64,000 bases of DNA from Arthrobacter sp. ok362 (GCF_900102785.1 NZ_FNGC01000021.1:1-64000); one strand, 5' to 3'; shown: positions 9,074 through 18,116, numbered from the stretch's first letter. Translations and numbers: made by a program. The notes: generated by a model from the letters alone, not told the origin.

Positions 9074-10597
9074 CTATTTCAGAAAAGCGGAAGTCATGAC
9101 TTCATCGCGGGAGGCATTCCGGTCGAATTCGGCGACGATGCGGCCTTGCCTCATGACATGGATACGGTGGGAGAGGCCGATGACTTCCTCCAGCTCGGAG
9201 CTCACGACGATCACGGCCGTCCCCTTTGCTGCGAGTTCGACAATCAGGCCGTGAATGAGCGCCTTGGCGGCAATATCGACGCCGCGGGTCGGCTCATCCA
9301 CCATCAGCACCGCCGGAGGGCTGAGCAGCCATTTGGCAAAGAGCGCCTTCTGTTGGTTGCCTCCGGAGAGGTCCGCAATGGGCCCTTGACGTACGCCACG
9401 GATATCAACGGACTGGCTGATACTGGAAACTACGGCCTTTTCCCGACCGATTCGGACGAAGCCGAACAGCGACCGGTCTGAGAGCGTAGCAAGGGCGATG
9501 TTCTCGGGGGCCGGCCGGGACATGACGAGGCCCTGCTCTTTCCGCGACTCCGGGACGAGCGCGATACCGGCGGCGATCGCGTCCCGGATGGAATTGGGCC
9601 GGGTACGGCGTCCGTTGATCTCCACGTAGCCGGCGGTAACCCGGTCGGCACCGAAGGCGGCCAACAGGGTCTCACTGCGGCCGCTGCCCACCAGACCGGC
9701 AAGGCCGAGGATTTCGCCGGCTCGTACCGTGAACGAGATGTCCTTGACCTTCGTACTGGTCAGGCCGACTGCCTCGAATACTGTCTTGGCGCCGGCCGGG
9801 ACCGGGGGGATTTCGGGGATGAGGAAGTCGATTTCCCGGCCCACCATCAAGCCGACAAGCGATTCAGGCGTGTGTCCCGTCGCGTCTTCGGTGACGATGT
9901 GCCGCCCGTCGCGCAGGACCGTCACCCGGTCAACGAGTCCCAGAACCTCTTCCAGGTAGTGGGAAACCAGGATGACCGTGGTGCCGGTGCGGGCCAGGTT
10001 CCTGATTACCTGCAGCAGTTGCGCTTTATCTGCTTCGTTCAGGACGGCCGTGGGCTCGTCCATGCACAGCACCTTGGCTCCGCGGGCCAGGGCTTTAAGG
10101 ATTTCCACCTGCTGCGCCTGGCCGATGGGCAGGGTCCCGACGATTGCCCGCGGGTCCAGGTCAAAACCTGTCTCGTCCAGCAGCCGGGCAAAGTGGGCGG
10201 CGTCCTTCCGGGAACGAAGGAGGCTGGCCGTGTTGGACCACCGGCCCAGAAAGACATTTTCCAGCACTGAGAGCCCCGGAATGAGCGCCAGTTCCTGGGA
10301 GATCAAGGAAATGCCGTGGGAGATCGAGTCCCGCGGTGCGGTGATCCTGACCGGGCGCCCATTCAGTGACACGGTGCCGGCATCGGCCACGATGGCCCCC
10401 CCAAGGATTTTCAGCAGCGTGCTCTTCCCGGCGCCGTTTTCTCCCATGATCCCGTGGATTTCCCCGGGGGCAACGGACAGTGTGACGTCGTGCAAGACGG
10501 TGCTGGAACCGTACCGCTTGCCGATTCCGGAGACTGTGATCTCCGGGGCCCTGTCCGCACGGACGTGCTCTGGTGTTTCCAACTGCTGTGTAGCCAT
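9074..10597 (-). CDS. Ribose-type ABC transporter ATP-binding protein
   Basis: A 507-residue protein with two ABC domains in tandem, the form used by CUT2 importers. The first has Walker A GENGAGKST, a signature-like LPIGQAQQVEI and Walker B VLCMDEPT. The second has the usual degenerate Walker A GLVGSGRSE, with a good signature LSGGNQQKALFAKW and VDEPTRGVDI. The start ATG at 10597 has GGAGG about 6 bases upstream; a longer frame to 10882 reads into the binding-protein gene and is not coding. It powers import together with the permease at 8082-9065. Confidence 0.94.
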   Translation of the reverse strand: MATQQLETPEHVRADRAPEITVSGIGKRYGSSTVLHDVTLSVAPGEIHGIMGENGAGKSTLLKILGGAIVADAGTVSLNGRPVRITAPRDSISHGISLISQELALIPGLSVLENVFLGRWSNTASLLRSRKDAAHFARLLDETGFDLDPRAIVGTLPIGQAQQVEILKALARGAKVLCMDEPTAVLNEADKAQLLQVIRNLARTGTTVILVSHYLEEVLGLVDRVTVLRDGRHIVTEDATGHTPESLVGLMVGREIDFLIPEIPPVPAGAKTVFEAVGLTSTKVKDISFTVRAGEILGLAGLVGSGRSETLLAAFGADRVTAGYVEINGRRTRPNSIRDAIAAGIALVPESRKEQGLVMSRPAPENIALATLSDRSLFGFVRIGREKAVVSSISQSVDIRGVRQGPIADLSGGNQQKALFAKWLLSPPAVLMVDEPTRGVDIAAKALIHGLIVELAAKGTAVIVVSSELEEVIGLSHRIHVMRQGRIVAEFDRNASRDEVMTSAFLK

Positions 10598-10695
10598 CGT
10601 GACCTCCGGGGATGGAAGGGGACTTTCGTGCGGGGTTTCCCGGGCCGGATGGGGAGCGATCCGGCCCGGGGTCCCATGGTGGTGCCAGGCAGGGC

Positions 10696-11718
10696 CTAGT
10701 CGGAGTACTTCGAGACGTAGTTCGCGGCGTCCAGCGCCTGCTTGGTTCCCTTGGCCCGGTTCGGTGCCAGGGCCGCCTCGTCCACTGCCGTCTCGGCCTG
10801 CTCTCCCCGGGCCTTGGCGAGGCCGAGTTCGGTGGCCTTCGCACCATTGGCCACGACGTCGCTCACGTAGATGGAAAACCATTTGCCGGACCGGACGGCC
10901 TCGACGTTCGATTTGGACGCGCCATTGCCGATGAACTTAATGTCGCTATTGCCCGCCGCGGCCGCCGCCCCGGTGATCGCCTGGGATGCGCCGATGACGA
11001 CGTCGACATCGGGGTTGGCTTGGGAAACGTTCTGGAACGCTTGCCGACCGCTGTCTTGCGTGTAGCCGCCTTCCACACTGGCAACGAGCTTGATCCTGGG
11101 GTCCGTGGCCAGCTCCGCCTTCACGGCGTCGGTTCGGGCGTTGTCCAGCGGGAGGGATTTGAATCCCTCCAGGTAGGCAACCTTGCAGGTGTCTCCGGGA
11201 ACGGTGGCGCAGGCCTCCTTGCCCATCTCGCCCAGGACTTTTCCGTTGCTGGTCGGGAGGTCGACGATGCTGATGGCACCAGGAATCTGCGGCTCGACTG
11301 TGTCGAACTTCGGTCCGATGACCGAGAACTCCACAACGACCGTGATGCCGGCCTGTACGGCCTGCTGCAGGGGCGCAATGAGCGCCTGGTTGTCGTTGGC
11401 CTGGACGACGATCACCTCGAACTGCTTGGAGGTGACGGCGTCCTGGATCTGTTGGACCTGGGTCTGTGCGTTGAAGTTGGGGTCAACAAAGGTGGCGGTG
11501 GCATTGTTGGCCTTCGCCGCCTGCTCGACGCCGAGGAAGGTCCCCTGGGCGAAGCCATTGGATTTGGCGAAACCGAAGAACCCGACCTTGAGTTGCTCGC
11601 TGGCATCGGCGGCGGAGGTTGGTCCTGAGGCGGCCTGCGTGGGCGGGGTGCAGCCTGAAGTGAGCAGGGCGAGGCTCACGAGAGTGATAGCTGTGGCTGA
11701 TCGCTTGAGGTATTTCAC
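10696..11718 (-). CDS. ABC transporter substrate-binding lipoprotein (ribose type)
   Basis: A 340-residue periplasmic-binding-protein-like lipoprotein. A short basic N-terminus (VKYLKRSA), hydrophobic core and lipobox LTSGC give a clear type II signal peptide. The body follows the type I sugar-binding fold: KVGFFGFAKSNGFAQG, AVTSKQFEVIVVQANDNQAL, then hinge strands and GASQAITGAAAAAGNSDIKF. The GTG start at 11718 has AGGA about 7 bases upstream. It captures the substrate outside the cell for the ATPase and permease downstream. The ligand is unknown, but the neighbouring hydantoinases suggest a cyclic amide or a conjugate of one. Confidence 0.92.
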   Translation of the reverse strand: MKYLKRSATAITLVSLALLTSGCTPPTQAASGPTSAADASEQLKVGFFGFAKSNGFAQGTFLGVEQAAKANNATATFVDPNFNAQTQVQQIQDAVTSKQFEVIVVQANDNQALIAPLQQAVQAGITVVVEFSVIGPKFDTVEPQIPGAISIVDLPTSNGKVLGEMGKEACATVPGDTCKVAYLEGFKSLPLDNARTDAVKAELATDPRIKLVASVEGGYTQDSGRQAFQNVSQANPDVDVVIGASQAITGAAAAAGNSDIKFIGNGASKSNVEAVRSGKWFSIYVSDVVANGAKATELGLAKARGEQAETAVDEAALAPNRAKGTKQALDAANYVSKYSD

Positions 11719-11755
11719 GGGCAGTCCTTTTTGTTGGGAATCTGGTGGCGGGTGC

Positions 11756-13429
11756 TTAGTATCCGTAGTGCGTCCTGGCAAAGTCCTCGGTGATGAAACC
11801 GTTGACGATGTCGTACGCGATGTCCTCGCGGGAGCGCTCGGAGACATCTCCGAAGCCGCCACCGCCTCCGACGGCGAGGCGAACTATGTCGCCAGCCTTG
11901 ATCTTCCGGGCATTGGCCTTCAAGGTGCGGACTTCATCGCTACGGCCGGGGTTGATGACAACTTCGGGGCCCTGCGCATCCGATCCGCCGAAGAGGCCCC
12001 AAGCCGGGGTCTTTGACCTTTCGAACCACAGCCCGACGACGCAGTCGGCCAGGAACTCGTATTCACGCACCACGCCGTTGCCGCCACGCCACTGGCCGGG
12101 GCCGCCCGAGTTGGGGCGGATGGAGTACTCGTTGATGCGGAGCGGGTAGCGGGTTTCCATCATCTCGATGGGCAGGTCCTTTAGGGAGCCGTTGACGTTG
12201 TTGATCATGGCGGACTCGCCGTCGGTGCCCTGCCATGCGCCCCAGCCGCCGAGGGTGGCCTCCATGCTGACGAAGTTCCGACCGAAGCGGGGGTCGAAGC
12301 CGGCCGCCGTGATGATCATCGAGTCACCGTGGCTGGCGCTTGCAACGCGTTCGGGCATGGCGGGGGCCATGGCCTTGGAAACGAGGTCGATCAGCAGGCC
12401 AAGGTGGGAAAAGTACCACTGGCAGGGGGCCGGTGCGACGGCGCCAAGAACGGAGCCGGAGCGCACCTGCGTGGTCATGGGCCGGAAGGACCCACCGTTG
12501 GAGTTGGAGTCCGGGCTGATCAGCAGCTTGTAGCCCACCCGCAGGGCCGAGACGGCCTGCGCCGCGCCGCAGTTGACGGGTCCCATAGTCTGGTCCGCCG
12601 ATTCGGTGACGTCGAAGTCGACGGTGTCGCCGTCCACGGTGATCCTCAGCTTGATGGGAATGGGGGATTCCAGATTGATCCCGTCGTTGTCCAGCACTCC
12701 CTCCGCTTCGTAGACGCCGTCGGGGATGGCGCGGACCGTTTCGCGCTCGATTTCTTCGGTCTGGCGGAAGATTTCGTCACGGGCTGCGTCCAACTGGTCC
12801 ATGCCGTATCGGCCCACGAGCTCCTTCATCCGGGTGGTCCCCATCCGAAGGGCGGCGATCATCGCGTGCATGTCTCCGATGGTCTGGTAGGGAAAGCGCA
12901 CATTGGTGCGGATCAGGTCCACGACGGACGTTTCGACACCCGCCTCAATCAGCTTGACCGGGCCCATGCGGAAGCCTTCCTGGAAGATGTCGGTGGCATC
13001 CATGGAGCCGCCTACGTCCTTGGATCCCATGTCCATCCAGTGCGCACGGGTAGCGGCGAAGCCGACTACCGCGCCGGCGTCGAAAATCGGAGCGAAAATG
13101 GTGACGTCGTTCAGGTGGGTTCCGCCCAGGTAGGAATCATTGAGGATCCAGACGTCGCCCTCCTTCCAGACCTCCCGGCCGTAGAGCTCCTCCACCGCAA
13201 TGGAGCAGGTTTCCAGGTTGCCCAGGAACAGGGGCAGGCCGGCGGACTGTCCGAGCACCCGGTGTTCGGTGTCCAGGAGGGCCACCACACAGTCCCCGCC
13301 TTCGTAGAGGATGGGGGAATAGGCCGAGCGGATCAGGGTGGCGTTCATATCATCCGCGGCGCTGGTCAGCGCGTTGCGGATGATTTCCACGGTCACGGGA
13401 TCAAGGGTTTTGACTGCTTCGATTGTCAT
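11756..13429 (-). CDS. hyuB: Hydantoinase B / oxoprolinase B subunit
   Basis: A 557-residue HyuB-family protein. The N-terminus TLDPVTVEIIRNALTSAADD, the segment DTEHRVLGQSAGLPLFLGN, SYLGGTHLNDVTIFAPIF and the C-terminal glycine-rich VRLAVGGGGGFGD are all diagnostic. With HyuA it catalyses ATP-dependent opening of five-membered cyclic amides (hydantoins, 5-oxoproline, N-methylhydantoin). The ATG at 13429 has GAGG upstream and follows the hyuA stop by only 10 bases. Substrate cannot be read from the sequence. Confidence 0.94.
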   Translation of the reverse strand: MTIEAVKTLDPVTVEIIRNALTSAADDMNATLIRSAYSPILYEGGDCVVALLDTEHRVLGQSAGLPLFLGNLETCSIAVEELYGREVWKEGDVWILNDSYLGGTHLNDVTIFAPIFDAGAVVGFAATRAHWMDMGSKDVGGSMDATDIFQEGFRMGPVKLIEAGVETSVVDLIRTNVRFPYQTIGDMHAMIAALRMGTTRMKELVGRYGMDQLDAARDEIFRQTEEIERETVRAIPDGVYEAEGVLDNDGINLESPIPIKLRITVDGDTVDFDVTESADQTMGPVNCGAAQAVSALRVGYKLLISPDSNSNGGSFRPMTTQVRSGSVLGAVAPAPCQWYFSHLGLLIDLVSKAMAPAMPERVASASHGDSMIITAAGFDPRFGRNFVSMEATLGGWGAWQGTDGESAMINNVNGSLKDLPIEMMETRYPLRINEYSIRPNSGGPGQWRGGNGVVREYEFLADCVVGLWFERSKTPAWGLFGGSDAQGPEVVINPGRSDEVRTLKANARKIKAGDIVRLAVGGGGGFGDVSERSREDIAYDIVNGFITEDFARTHYGY

Positions 13430-13439
13430 GATCGGTACC

Positions 13440-15491
13440 TCAGTTTCCTTCGACGTCTTGGGTGCGAATGACCAGTGAGCCGAATTCGTCGACGGTGACG
13501 TCGAACCCTGGCGGCACCACGGTCGTGGCGGTCTGCTCCACGATGATGGCCGGACCTTCGAACTTGTGGCCGGCGGCCAGGTCGTCCCGACGGACCACAG
13601 TGGTGTCGTGTTCGACGTGGTCGAAGACCACACGGCGGACTTCGTGCTTGAATTCGGAGCTCACCGCCGGGGCGAAGAGCGGCGCTTCCAGCCGGCCCAG
13701 GTCCCCGACGGCCTGCGTCCGCAGCGCGACGATCTCGATGGGCGCGCCGAGGTTGGAGTGACCGTAGCGTTCGTGGTACATGGCCGAGAAGCGGACCGCG
13801 AGGTTGGCGACAAAGTCGGGGGATTCCGGTTCGTCGGCAGAGATCAGCGGCACGTTCAGCGAGAATTCCTGCGACTGGTAGCGGACGTCCACCGAGGCGG
13901 TGGTGCGGCGGCTTTCCTCCGGAACGCCTTCCGAGACCAACGAACGCAGTCCTTCGACTTCCATGGACCGCAGGACGCGGGCCATGTCCGCCGGATCGAT
14001 GTCCTCGTCAAGGTAGAAATACGGCTCGGAAAAGTCCCTGCGGATGTTGGTTTGCAGCATCCCCCAGGCCGAGAATGCGCCGGGGAACCGGGGAACGACG
14101 GTTTCCGGGATGCCCAGTTCCTTGGCAAGAAAAACAGCGTGCATGGGGCCGGCGCCGCCAAAGGCCACAAGGGCGAAGTCGCGGGGTTCGATACCGCGGG
14201 AGATGGTGATGGTGCGGATGGCCTGCGCCATCTGAGAGTTGGCGACATCACAGATGCCTTCGGCCATGGCGATGGGGTCCAGACCAAGCTGGTCGCCCAC
14301 CGTCTTCAGCGCGGTGATGGCCGCCTCCCGGTCCAAAGCGACCTGGCCACCGGCAAACCAGTCGGGGTCGACACGGCCCAGTACGAGGTTGGCATCGGTA
14401 ACGGTAGGCTCGGTGCCGCCGCGGCCGTAACAGGCCGGCCCCGGCGTGGCTCCGGCCGAGCGCGGGCCGACACGGAGCCCGCCGGCTTCGAGCCAGGCCA
14501 CGGAGCCGCCGCCGGCGCCCACGGTGTGGATGTTGACGACGCTCATGAGCATCGGTAGGCCTTCAAGGTGCGCCTCTGTGGAGACGTCGGGCTTGCCGTC
14601 AACGACCAGGGAGACGTCGAAGGAGGTCCCCCCCATATCCACGCCGATTAGGTTGCGGTTGCCGGAGACGCCGGCCAGTTCGACGTCACCCATTGCCCCG
14701 CCGACGGGGCCGGAGAGCAGGGTCTGCAGTGGCCGCTTGCGGGCCGACTCGGCCGTGAGGACGCCGCCGGAGGACTGCATGATGTGAAGCGGGGCTTCTA
14801 CGCCGCGGTCCGCTAGTTTCTCTTCCAGATCCAGCAGGTAGTTGCGGACCACCGGGCCGGTGTAGGCCTCGACGACGGCCGACGAGGTGCGCTCGTATTC
14901 GCGCCATTCCTTGGCTGCTTCGTGTGACAGGGAGACGGTAAAGTCCTCACCCAGTTCCTCGAGCAGGATCTCGCGGGCGCGGAGTTCGTGCGTGGGGTTC
15001 TTGTAGCTGAAGAGGAAAGCGACGGCAACGGCGCCGTATCCCTCGTCCACTGCCCGGCGGGCCGCCTGCCGGACGGCCACCTCATCGAGGGGGCGGATTT
15101 CGTTGCACTGGCCGTCGAGCCGGCCTCCGACGCCGATGACATCTTTTCGCTCAACCAGCGGCTCTGGCTTGCGGTACTGGGCGTTATATAGCTCGAGACG
15201 GGGGCCGCGGGCAATGTGGTAGGTGTCTTCAACTCCGGCCGTAGCCAGCAGTAGTACCGGCACGCCGCGGCGTTCCAGGAACGCGTTCAATCCTTGGGTC
15301 GTGCCGTGGACCAGGAACTCGATGTCGGACAGGTCCGTGACAATCGATTCGAGTCCGGCGATGACACCGGCGCTCAGGTTACCCGGCGTGGTGGACGCTT
15401 TTGTCGCCTCATACGTTCCGGACTGCTGGTCGTACGCCACGATGTCCGTGAACGTTCCCCCGATGTCCATCGACACCCTGTAGTTCGGCAT
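13440..15491 (-). CDS. hyuA: Hydantoinase A / oxoprolinase A subunit
   Basis: A 683-residue HyuA-family ATPase subunit, first gene of the ten-gene operon. The N-terminal phosphate motif SMDIGGTFTDIVAYD and the second motif LIGVDMGGTSFDVSLV are intact, as are LSGPVGGAMG and AFGGAGPMHA. It is full length for the family (about 680-700). The ATG at 15491 has GAGGAG 6 bases upstream; the frame runs further to 15608 without family match. HyuA phosphorylates or activates the cyclic amide so that HyuB can open the ring. Compare the degenerate paralogue at 6688-8007. Confidence 0.94.
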   Translation of the reverse strand: MPNYRVSMDIGGTFTDIVAYDQQSGTYEATKASTTPGNLSAGVIAGLESIVTDLSDIEFLVHGTTQGLNAFLERRGVPVLLLATAGVEDTYHIARGPRLELYNAQYRKPEPLVERKDVIGVGGRLDGQCNEIRPLDEVAVRQAARRAVDEGYGAVAVAFLFSYKNPTHELRAREILLEELGEDFTVSLSHEAAKEWREYERTSSAVVEAYTGPVVRNYLLDLEEKLADRGVEAPLHIMQSSGGVLTAESARKRPLQTLLSGPVGGAMGDVELAGVSGNRNLIGVDMGGTSFDVSLVVDGKPDVSTEAHLEGLPMLMSVVNIHTVGAGGGSVAWLEAGGLRVGPRSAGATPGPACYGRGGTEPTVTDANLVLGRVDPDWFAGGQVALDREAAITALKTVGDQLGLDPIAMAEGICDVANSQMAQAIRTITISRGIEPRDFALVAFGGAGPMHAVFLAKELGIPETVVPRFPGAFSAWGMLQTNIRRDFSEPYFYLDEDIDPADMARVLRSMEVEGLRSLVSEGVPEESRRTTASVDVRYQSQEFSLNVPLISADEPESPDFVANLAVRFSAMYHERYGHSNLGAPIEIVALRTQAVGDLGRLEAPLFAPAVSSEFKHEVRRVVFDHVEHDTTVVRRDDLAAGHKFEGPAIIVEQTATTVVPPGFDVTVDEFGSLVIRTQDVEGN

Positions 15492-15992
15492 GTGTATCTC
15501 CTCTGGCTCTGCTAGATCCGCTGTGTGGAAAATCACGATATACATACGGCTCTGCGCGCCGGGGTGCGAATTGCACGATCCTGACAGGCCCCACCGGGCA
15601 AGGTGCACTGGGGCATCAGAATGACCCCGCGTTAGGCGGCCATTTTGGTTCCAAAAATTTGAACATCGCGGGGCCTGGAAGATTGGCAGAGATTGCTCGC
15701 CCTGATGGAAAGGGCCCTAGCGCAGCACCGCCGGCCCGGACCGTCTCAGCGAAATGCGCTGGCGGGGACACCATGCTGAAGGCGACTTCTTACCACCAAA
15801 CGCTAGTACCGGAGATCACGCTGAATCCTGGGGTTGGCCACATTGAGTCCGGCTAAAGTGCCGCTAGGACGTACATCGAGGCAGCGTTCGCTAACACCGC
15901 CGAGCGCATCGCCGCGGGCAAGGTCAGGGAAGACGACGCGGCAGCGGACGACGAAAGAGAACCTAGAAACGACGAAGGGCCGGCACCTCAAA
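15492..15992. other. Promoter region of the hyu operon and remnant sequence
   Basis: This 500-base stretch upstream of hyuA should hold the operon promoter; an AT-richer patch lies at about 15528-15548 (GATATACATAC). I see no certain -35/-10 pair. Bases 15860-15990 read on the plus strand as an open stretch (EAAFANTAERIAAGK and a charged tail) without start or recognisable family, perhaps the end of a lost gene. Confidence 0.4.
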
Positions 15993-16016
15993 TGAACTGG
16001 TCCCCATAAGTTGGAC
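15993..16016 (+). repeat. IS3-type terminal repeat (distal end, pairs with 18094-18117)
   Basis: The 24 bases TGAACTGGTCCCCATAAGTT plus GGAC match, in inverted orientation, 21 of 24 positions of the terminal repeat at 18094-18117. It lies about 0.7 kb beyond the transposase stop, so it is either the true far end of an enlarged element or the solo end of a deleted one. No matching target duplication was seen. Confidence 0.6.
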
Positions 16017-16063
16017 TCGCTAACGTTTGCGTTCAACTTTAACTGCCAGCGATCGGCCCTGCA

Positions 16064-16094
16064 GAAGGCCCCGTCCCAATAGGACGGGGCCTTC
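16064..16094 (+). terminator. Strong hairpin terminator
   Basis: A 13-bp perfect stem GAAGGCCCCGTCC / GGACGGGGCCTTC encloses a 5-base loop. No intact gene ends directly upstream, so it is probably the terminator of the gene whose remnant lies before 15990. Confidence 0.75.
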
Positions 16095-16189
16095 CCGCAT
16101 ATGGCACTACCTAAGGCCCTCGTTACCTGTACGCCTCGCCAGTCGTATGGAAGGATGACTGAAATAACCTCCGGGGGGATGGGGAATCA

Positions 16190-16687
16190 ATGATGATCAC
16201 ACGCAAAGGCATGGCACCCATAGCAGCAATTTGGGTGGTTGTCGGGCTTTCAAGTTGCGCGGTCAACTCGCAGCCTGCGGCTGCACCGCAGCAAACTACA
16301 ACCACGCAGACCGCAGCCGCATTGCAACACAGTGAATTCGCTTCCCTCGATAGTGCCCGTCAAGCTGTTGCCAGGGTAATCGGCTGCGATGACAAGCCCA
16401 AGACGGATCCCATCATCAATCCCGACCTTGCAGGTTTCACGGCTGAATACCTCGTGTGCGCAAACCGCGTCCAGGTCGTGTGGTTCAAGACCGAAGAGGC
16501 CAAAAATGCCGAGCACCAGCTACACAGCGATTCGGCGCAGCCGCTGACCATTGTTGAGGGCGGCAACTGGATGGTAGTGGACATGTCCGAAGCACTAAAT
16601 GAGCCTCCAAGCGGCAAAGATTTGAGGGCACTGGCTCAGGAACTCGGCGGCAATTTCAGATACGTGAGCGGGGTCGGACCTTCCTAA
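16190..16687 (+). CDS. Predicted lipoprotein of unknown function
   Basis: A 165-residue protein with a lipoprotein signal peptide: basic start MMITRKG, hydrophobic core and lipobox GLSSC near residue 23. A Thr/Ala/Gln-rich linker follows, then a globular part of about 120 residues with two cysteines (VIGCDDK and YLVCANR) that could form a disulphide. The C-terminal half (VQVVWFKTEEAKN, EGGNWMVVDMSEAL) is well ordered. GGGGGG just upstream of the ATG region may serve as ribosome site. The gene is convergent with the transposase and lies between two IS-type terminal repeats. I do not recognise the family. Confidence 0.75.
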   Translation: MMITRKGMAPIAAIWVVVGLSSCAVNSQPAAAPQQTTTTQTAAALQHSEFASLDSARQAVARVIGCDDKPKTDPIINPDLAGFTAEYLVCANRVQVVWFKTEEAKNAEHQLHSDSAQPLTIVEGGNWMVVDMSEALNEPPSGKDLRALAQELGGNFRYVSGVGPS

Positions 16688-16718
16688 TACGAGGAAGAAC
16701 GGCCTGCTCTCCCGGTTC

Positions 16719-17609
16719 CTACGCGGCGAGGGCCTGAGCACGGTATTGCACTGGGCTTAGGCCGTTGAGCTTGGTGGAGATTCTTTCCGTGTTGTACCAG
16801 CGCATGTCCTCGTGCAGTGCTGTTGCCAGCGCATCGGTGTTGAGGAATCGGACGCGGTGGAAGAGCTCTTCTTTGAGATGTCCGAAAAAGTTCTCCATAA
16901 CGGCGTTGTCGTAGCAGTTGGCTTTGCGGGACATCGACTGAATGGCGCCGGCGTTCTCCAGGAGTTTGCGCCAGGAGGTGTGCTGGTATTGGAATCCCTG
17001 GTCGGAGTGCACGAGGGGTTTCTGCCCGTTCTCCAGGGTGGTCAGGGCACCGCGCAGGGATGAGTTGGTCAGTTCCAAGTTGGGTGAGAGGCCAAGGGCG
17101 TAGGAGATGATCTGCCGGTCGAAAAGGTCCATGACCGGTGAGAGGTACAGTTTCCTGTCGCCGACGCTGAACTCGGTCACGTCGGTCACCCATTTCTGAT
17201 TCGGCGCATCCGCTTCGAACTGGCGTTTCAAAAGGTTCGGGGCAACAACGCCCTGCTCGCCCTGGTAGGAGTTGTAGCGCTTTTTCCGCCGGACCTTGCA
17301 GACCAGCCCCAGCACACCCATCAGCTTCAGCACGGTCTTCTTCGCGACCGTCCAGCCTTGTTTGACCAGTTCGATATGGACACGGCGGTGCCCGTACCGG
17401 GCGTGGCTCTTCTCAAAGATGCCCGTGACCGCAGCTTTGAGAACTGCTTGCGGGTCAGGAGCCAGCAGCCGAGCTTGATGATAGAAGAACGTGGACCGGG
17501 GCAGGCCGGCAACGTCCAACAGAACTTCCAACCGGTGTTGAGCCTTGAGAGCGATGACAGCGCGGACTTTTAGCGCTGTCCCTCGTCCCTCAAGGCGTTT
17601 ACTTTTCCC
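16719..17609 (-). CDS. IS3-family transposase OrfB (DDE catalytic part)
   Basis: The catalytic integrase part, about 296 residues, read after a -1 frameshift from OrfA. The N-terminal helix-rich HTH_21 region (ARYGHRRVHIELVKQ) precedes the DDE core: first Asp in WVTDVTEF, second Asp in LVHSDQGFQYQ and Glu in YDNAVMENFFGHLK. The end NGLSPVQYR is typical. The frame stays open upstream to 17765, overlapping OrfA by about 195 bases. The catalytic triad is intact, so the protein could be active. Confidence 0.92.
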   Translation of the reverse strand, partial: GKSKRLEGRGTALKVRAVIALKAQHRLEVLLDVAGLPRSTFFYHQARLLAPDPQAVLKAAVTGIFEKSHARYGHRRVHIELVKQGWTVAKKTVLKLMGVLGLVCKVRRKKRYNSYQGEQGVVAPNLLKRQFEADAPNQKWVTDVTEFSVGDRKLYLSPVMDLFDRQIISYALGLSPNLELTNSSLRGALTTLENGQKPLVHSDQGFQYQHTSWRKLLENAGAIQSMSRKANCYDNAVMENFFGHLKEELFHRVRFLNTDALATALHEDMRWYNTERISTKLNGLSPVQYRAQALAA

Positions 17610-18058
17610 AGGAAGGCCACCTCTGCCCGCAACCGCTCGTTCTCGCGGCGAAGCCGCTGCAGCTCCGACTCGGGCTCTGCCGGCGGCTGAGGAAGTGAGG
17701 TCGGGCGGCCCGGTGATTTCGGGCGCAAGCCGTCCTCGCCTTCGTTGCGGTATATCCGCGCCCACTTCTTGATCAGATCCGGCGAGGAGAGTTGGAGCTC
17801 CTTCGCCAGAGCGACCTGGCTCTCCCCGGCCAGGAACCGACGGACCGTATCGAGTTTGAACTCAAACGTGAACTTCCGATGGGTCGATTTGGTCACTAGC
17901 GCCGTACCTCCGCGAACTCTCCACAGGGCATGAATGCGGATGACAGCTTTTGATCGGACTCCTAATCTCGTCGCCGCTGCCTTCGCGCCCCAACCAATCT
18001 CGAACAACGCTACCGCGGCCTCCCGCTGTTCCTGAGATAACGAACTGCTTTCCTGCAT
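17570..18058 (-). CDS. IS3-family transposase OrfA (DNA-binding part)
   Basis: A 162-residue OrfA with two helix-turn-helix segments (ALFEIGWGAKAAATRLGV and QVALAKELQLSSPDLIKKW) and a C-terminal leucine-zipper-like coil (ELQRLRRENERLRAEVAFL). Near its end the heptamer G GGA AAA (17603-17609, minus strand) has the X XXY YYZ form of a slippery site and sits exactly where the OrfB frame becomes the better match. A fused OrfAB transposase is expected from it. The ATG at 18058 lies inside a terminal hairpin. Confidence 0.88.
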   Translation of the reverse strand: MQESSSLSQEQREAAVALFEIGWGAKAAATRLGVRSKAVIRIHALWRVRGGTALVTKSTHRKFTFEFKLDTVRRFLAGESQVALAKELQLSSPDLIKKWARIYRNEGEDGLRPKSPGRPTSLPQPPAEPESELQRLRRENERLRAEVAFLGKVNALRDEGQR

Positions 18059-18059
18059 A

Positions 18060-18116
18060 GAACTGCTCCCCGAAAGTAAGGACGGATTTTTCAGTCCAAC
18101 TTTCGGGGAGCAGTTC
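18060..18116. repeat. Perfect 18-bp inverted repeat at the IS upstream end
   Basis: GAACTGCTCCCCGAAAGT (18060-18077) and its exact reverse complement (18099-18116) flank a 21-base spacer. The outer arm is the IS terminal repeat and the inner arm touches the orfA start codon. In RNA this would form a long hairpin over the orfA start. Confidence 0.85.

Noticed and set aside
10612..11628. Long open frame antisense to the ABC binding-protein gene
   Set aside because: Mirror of a GC-rich gene; the minus strand has a signal peptide, lipobox and fold motifs.
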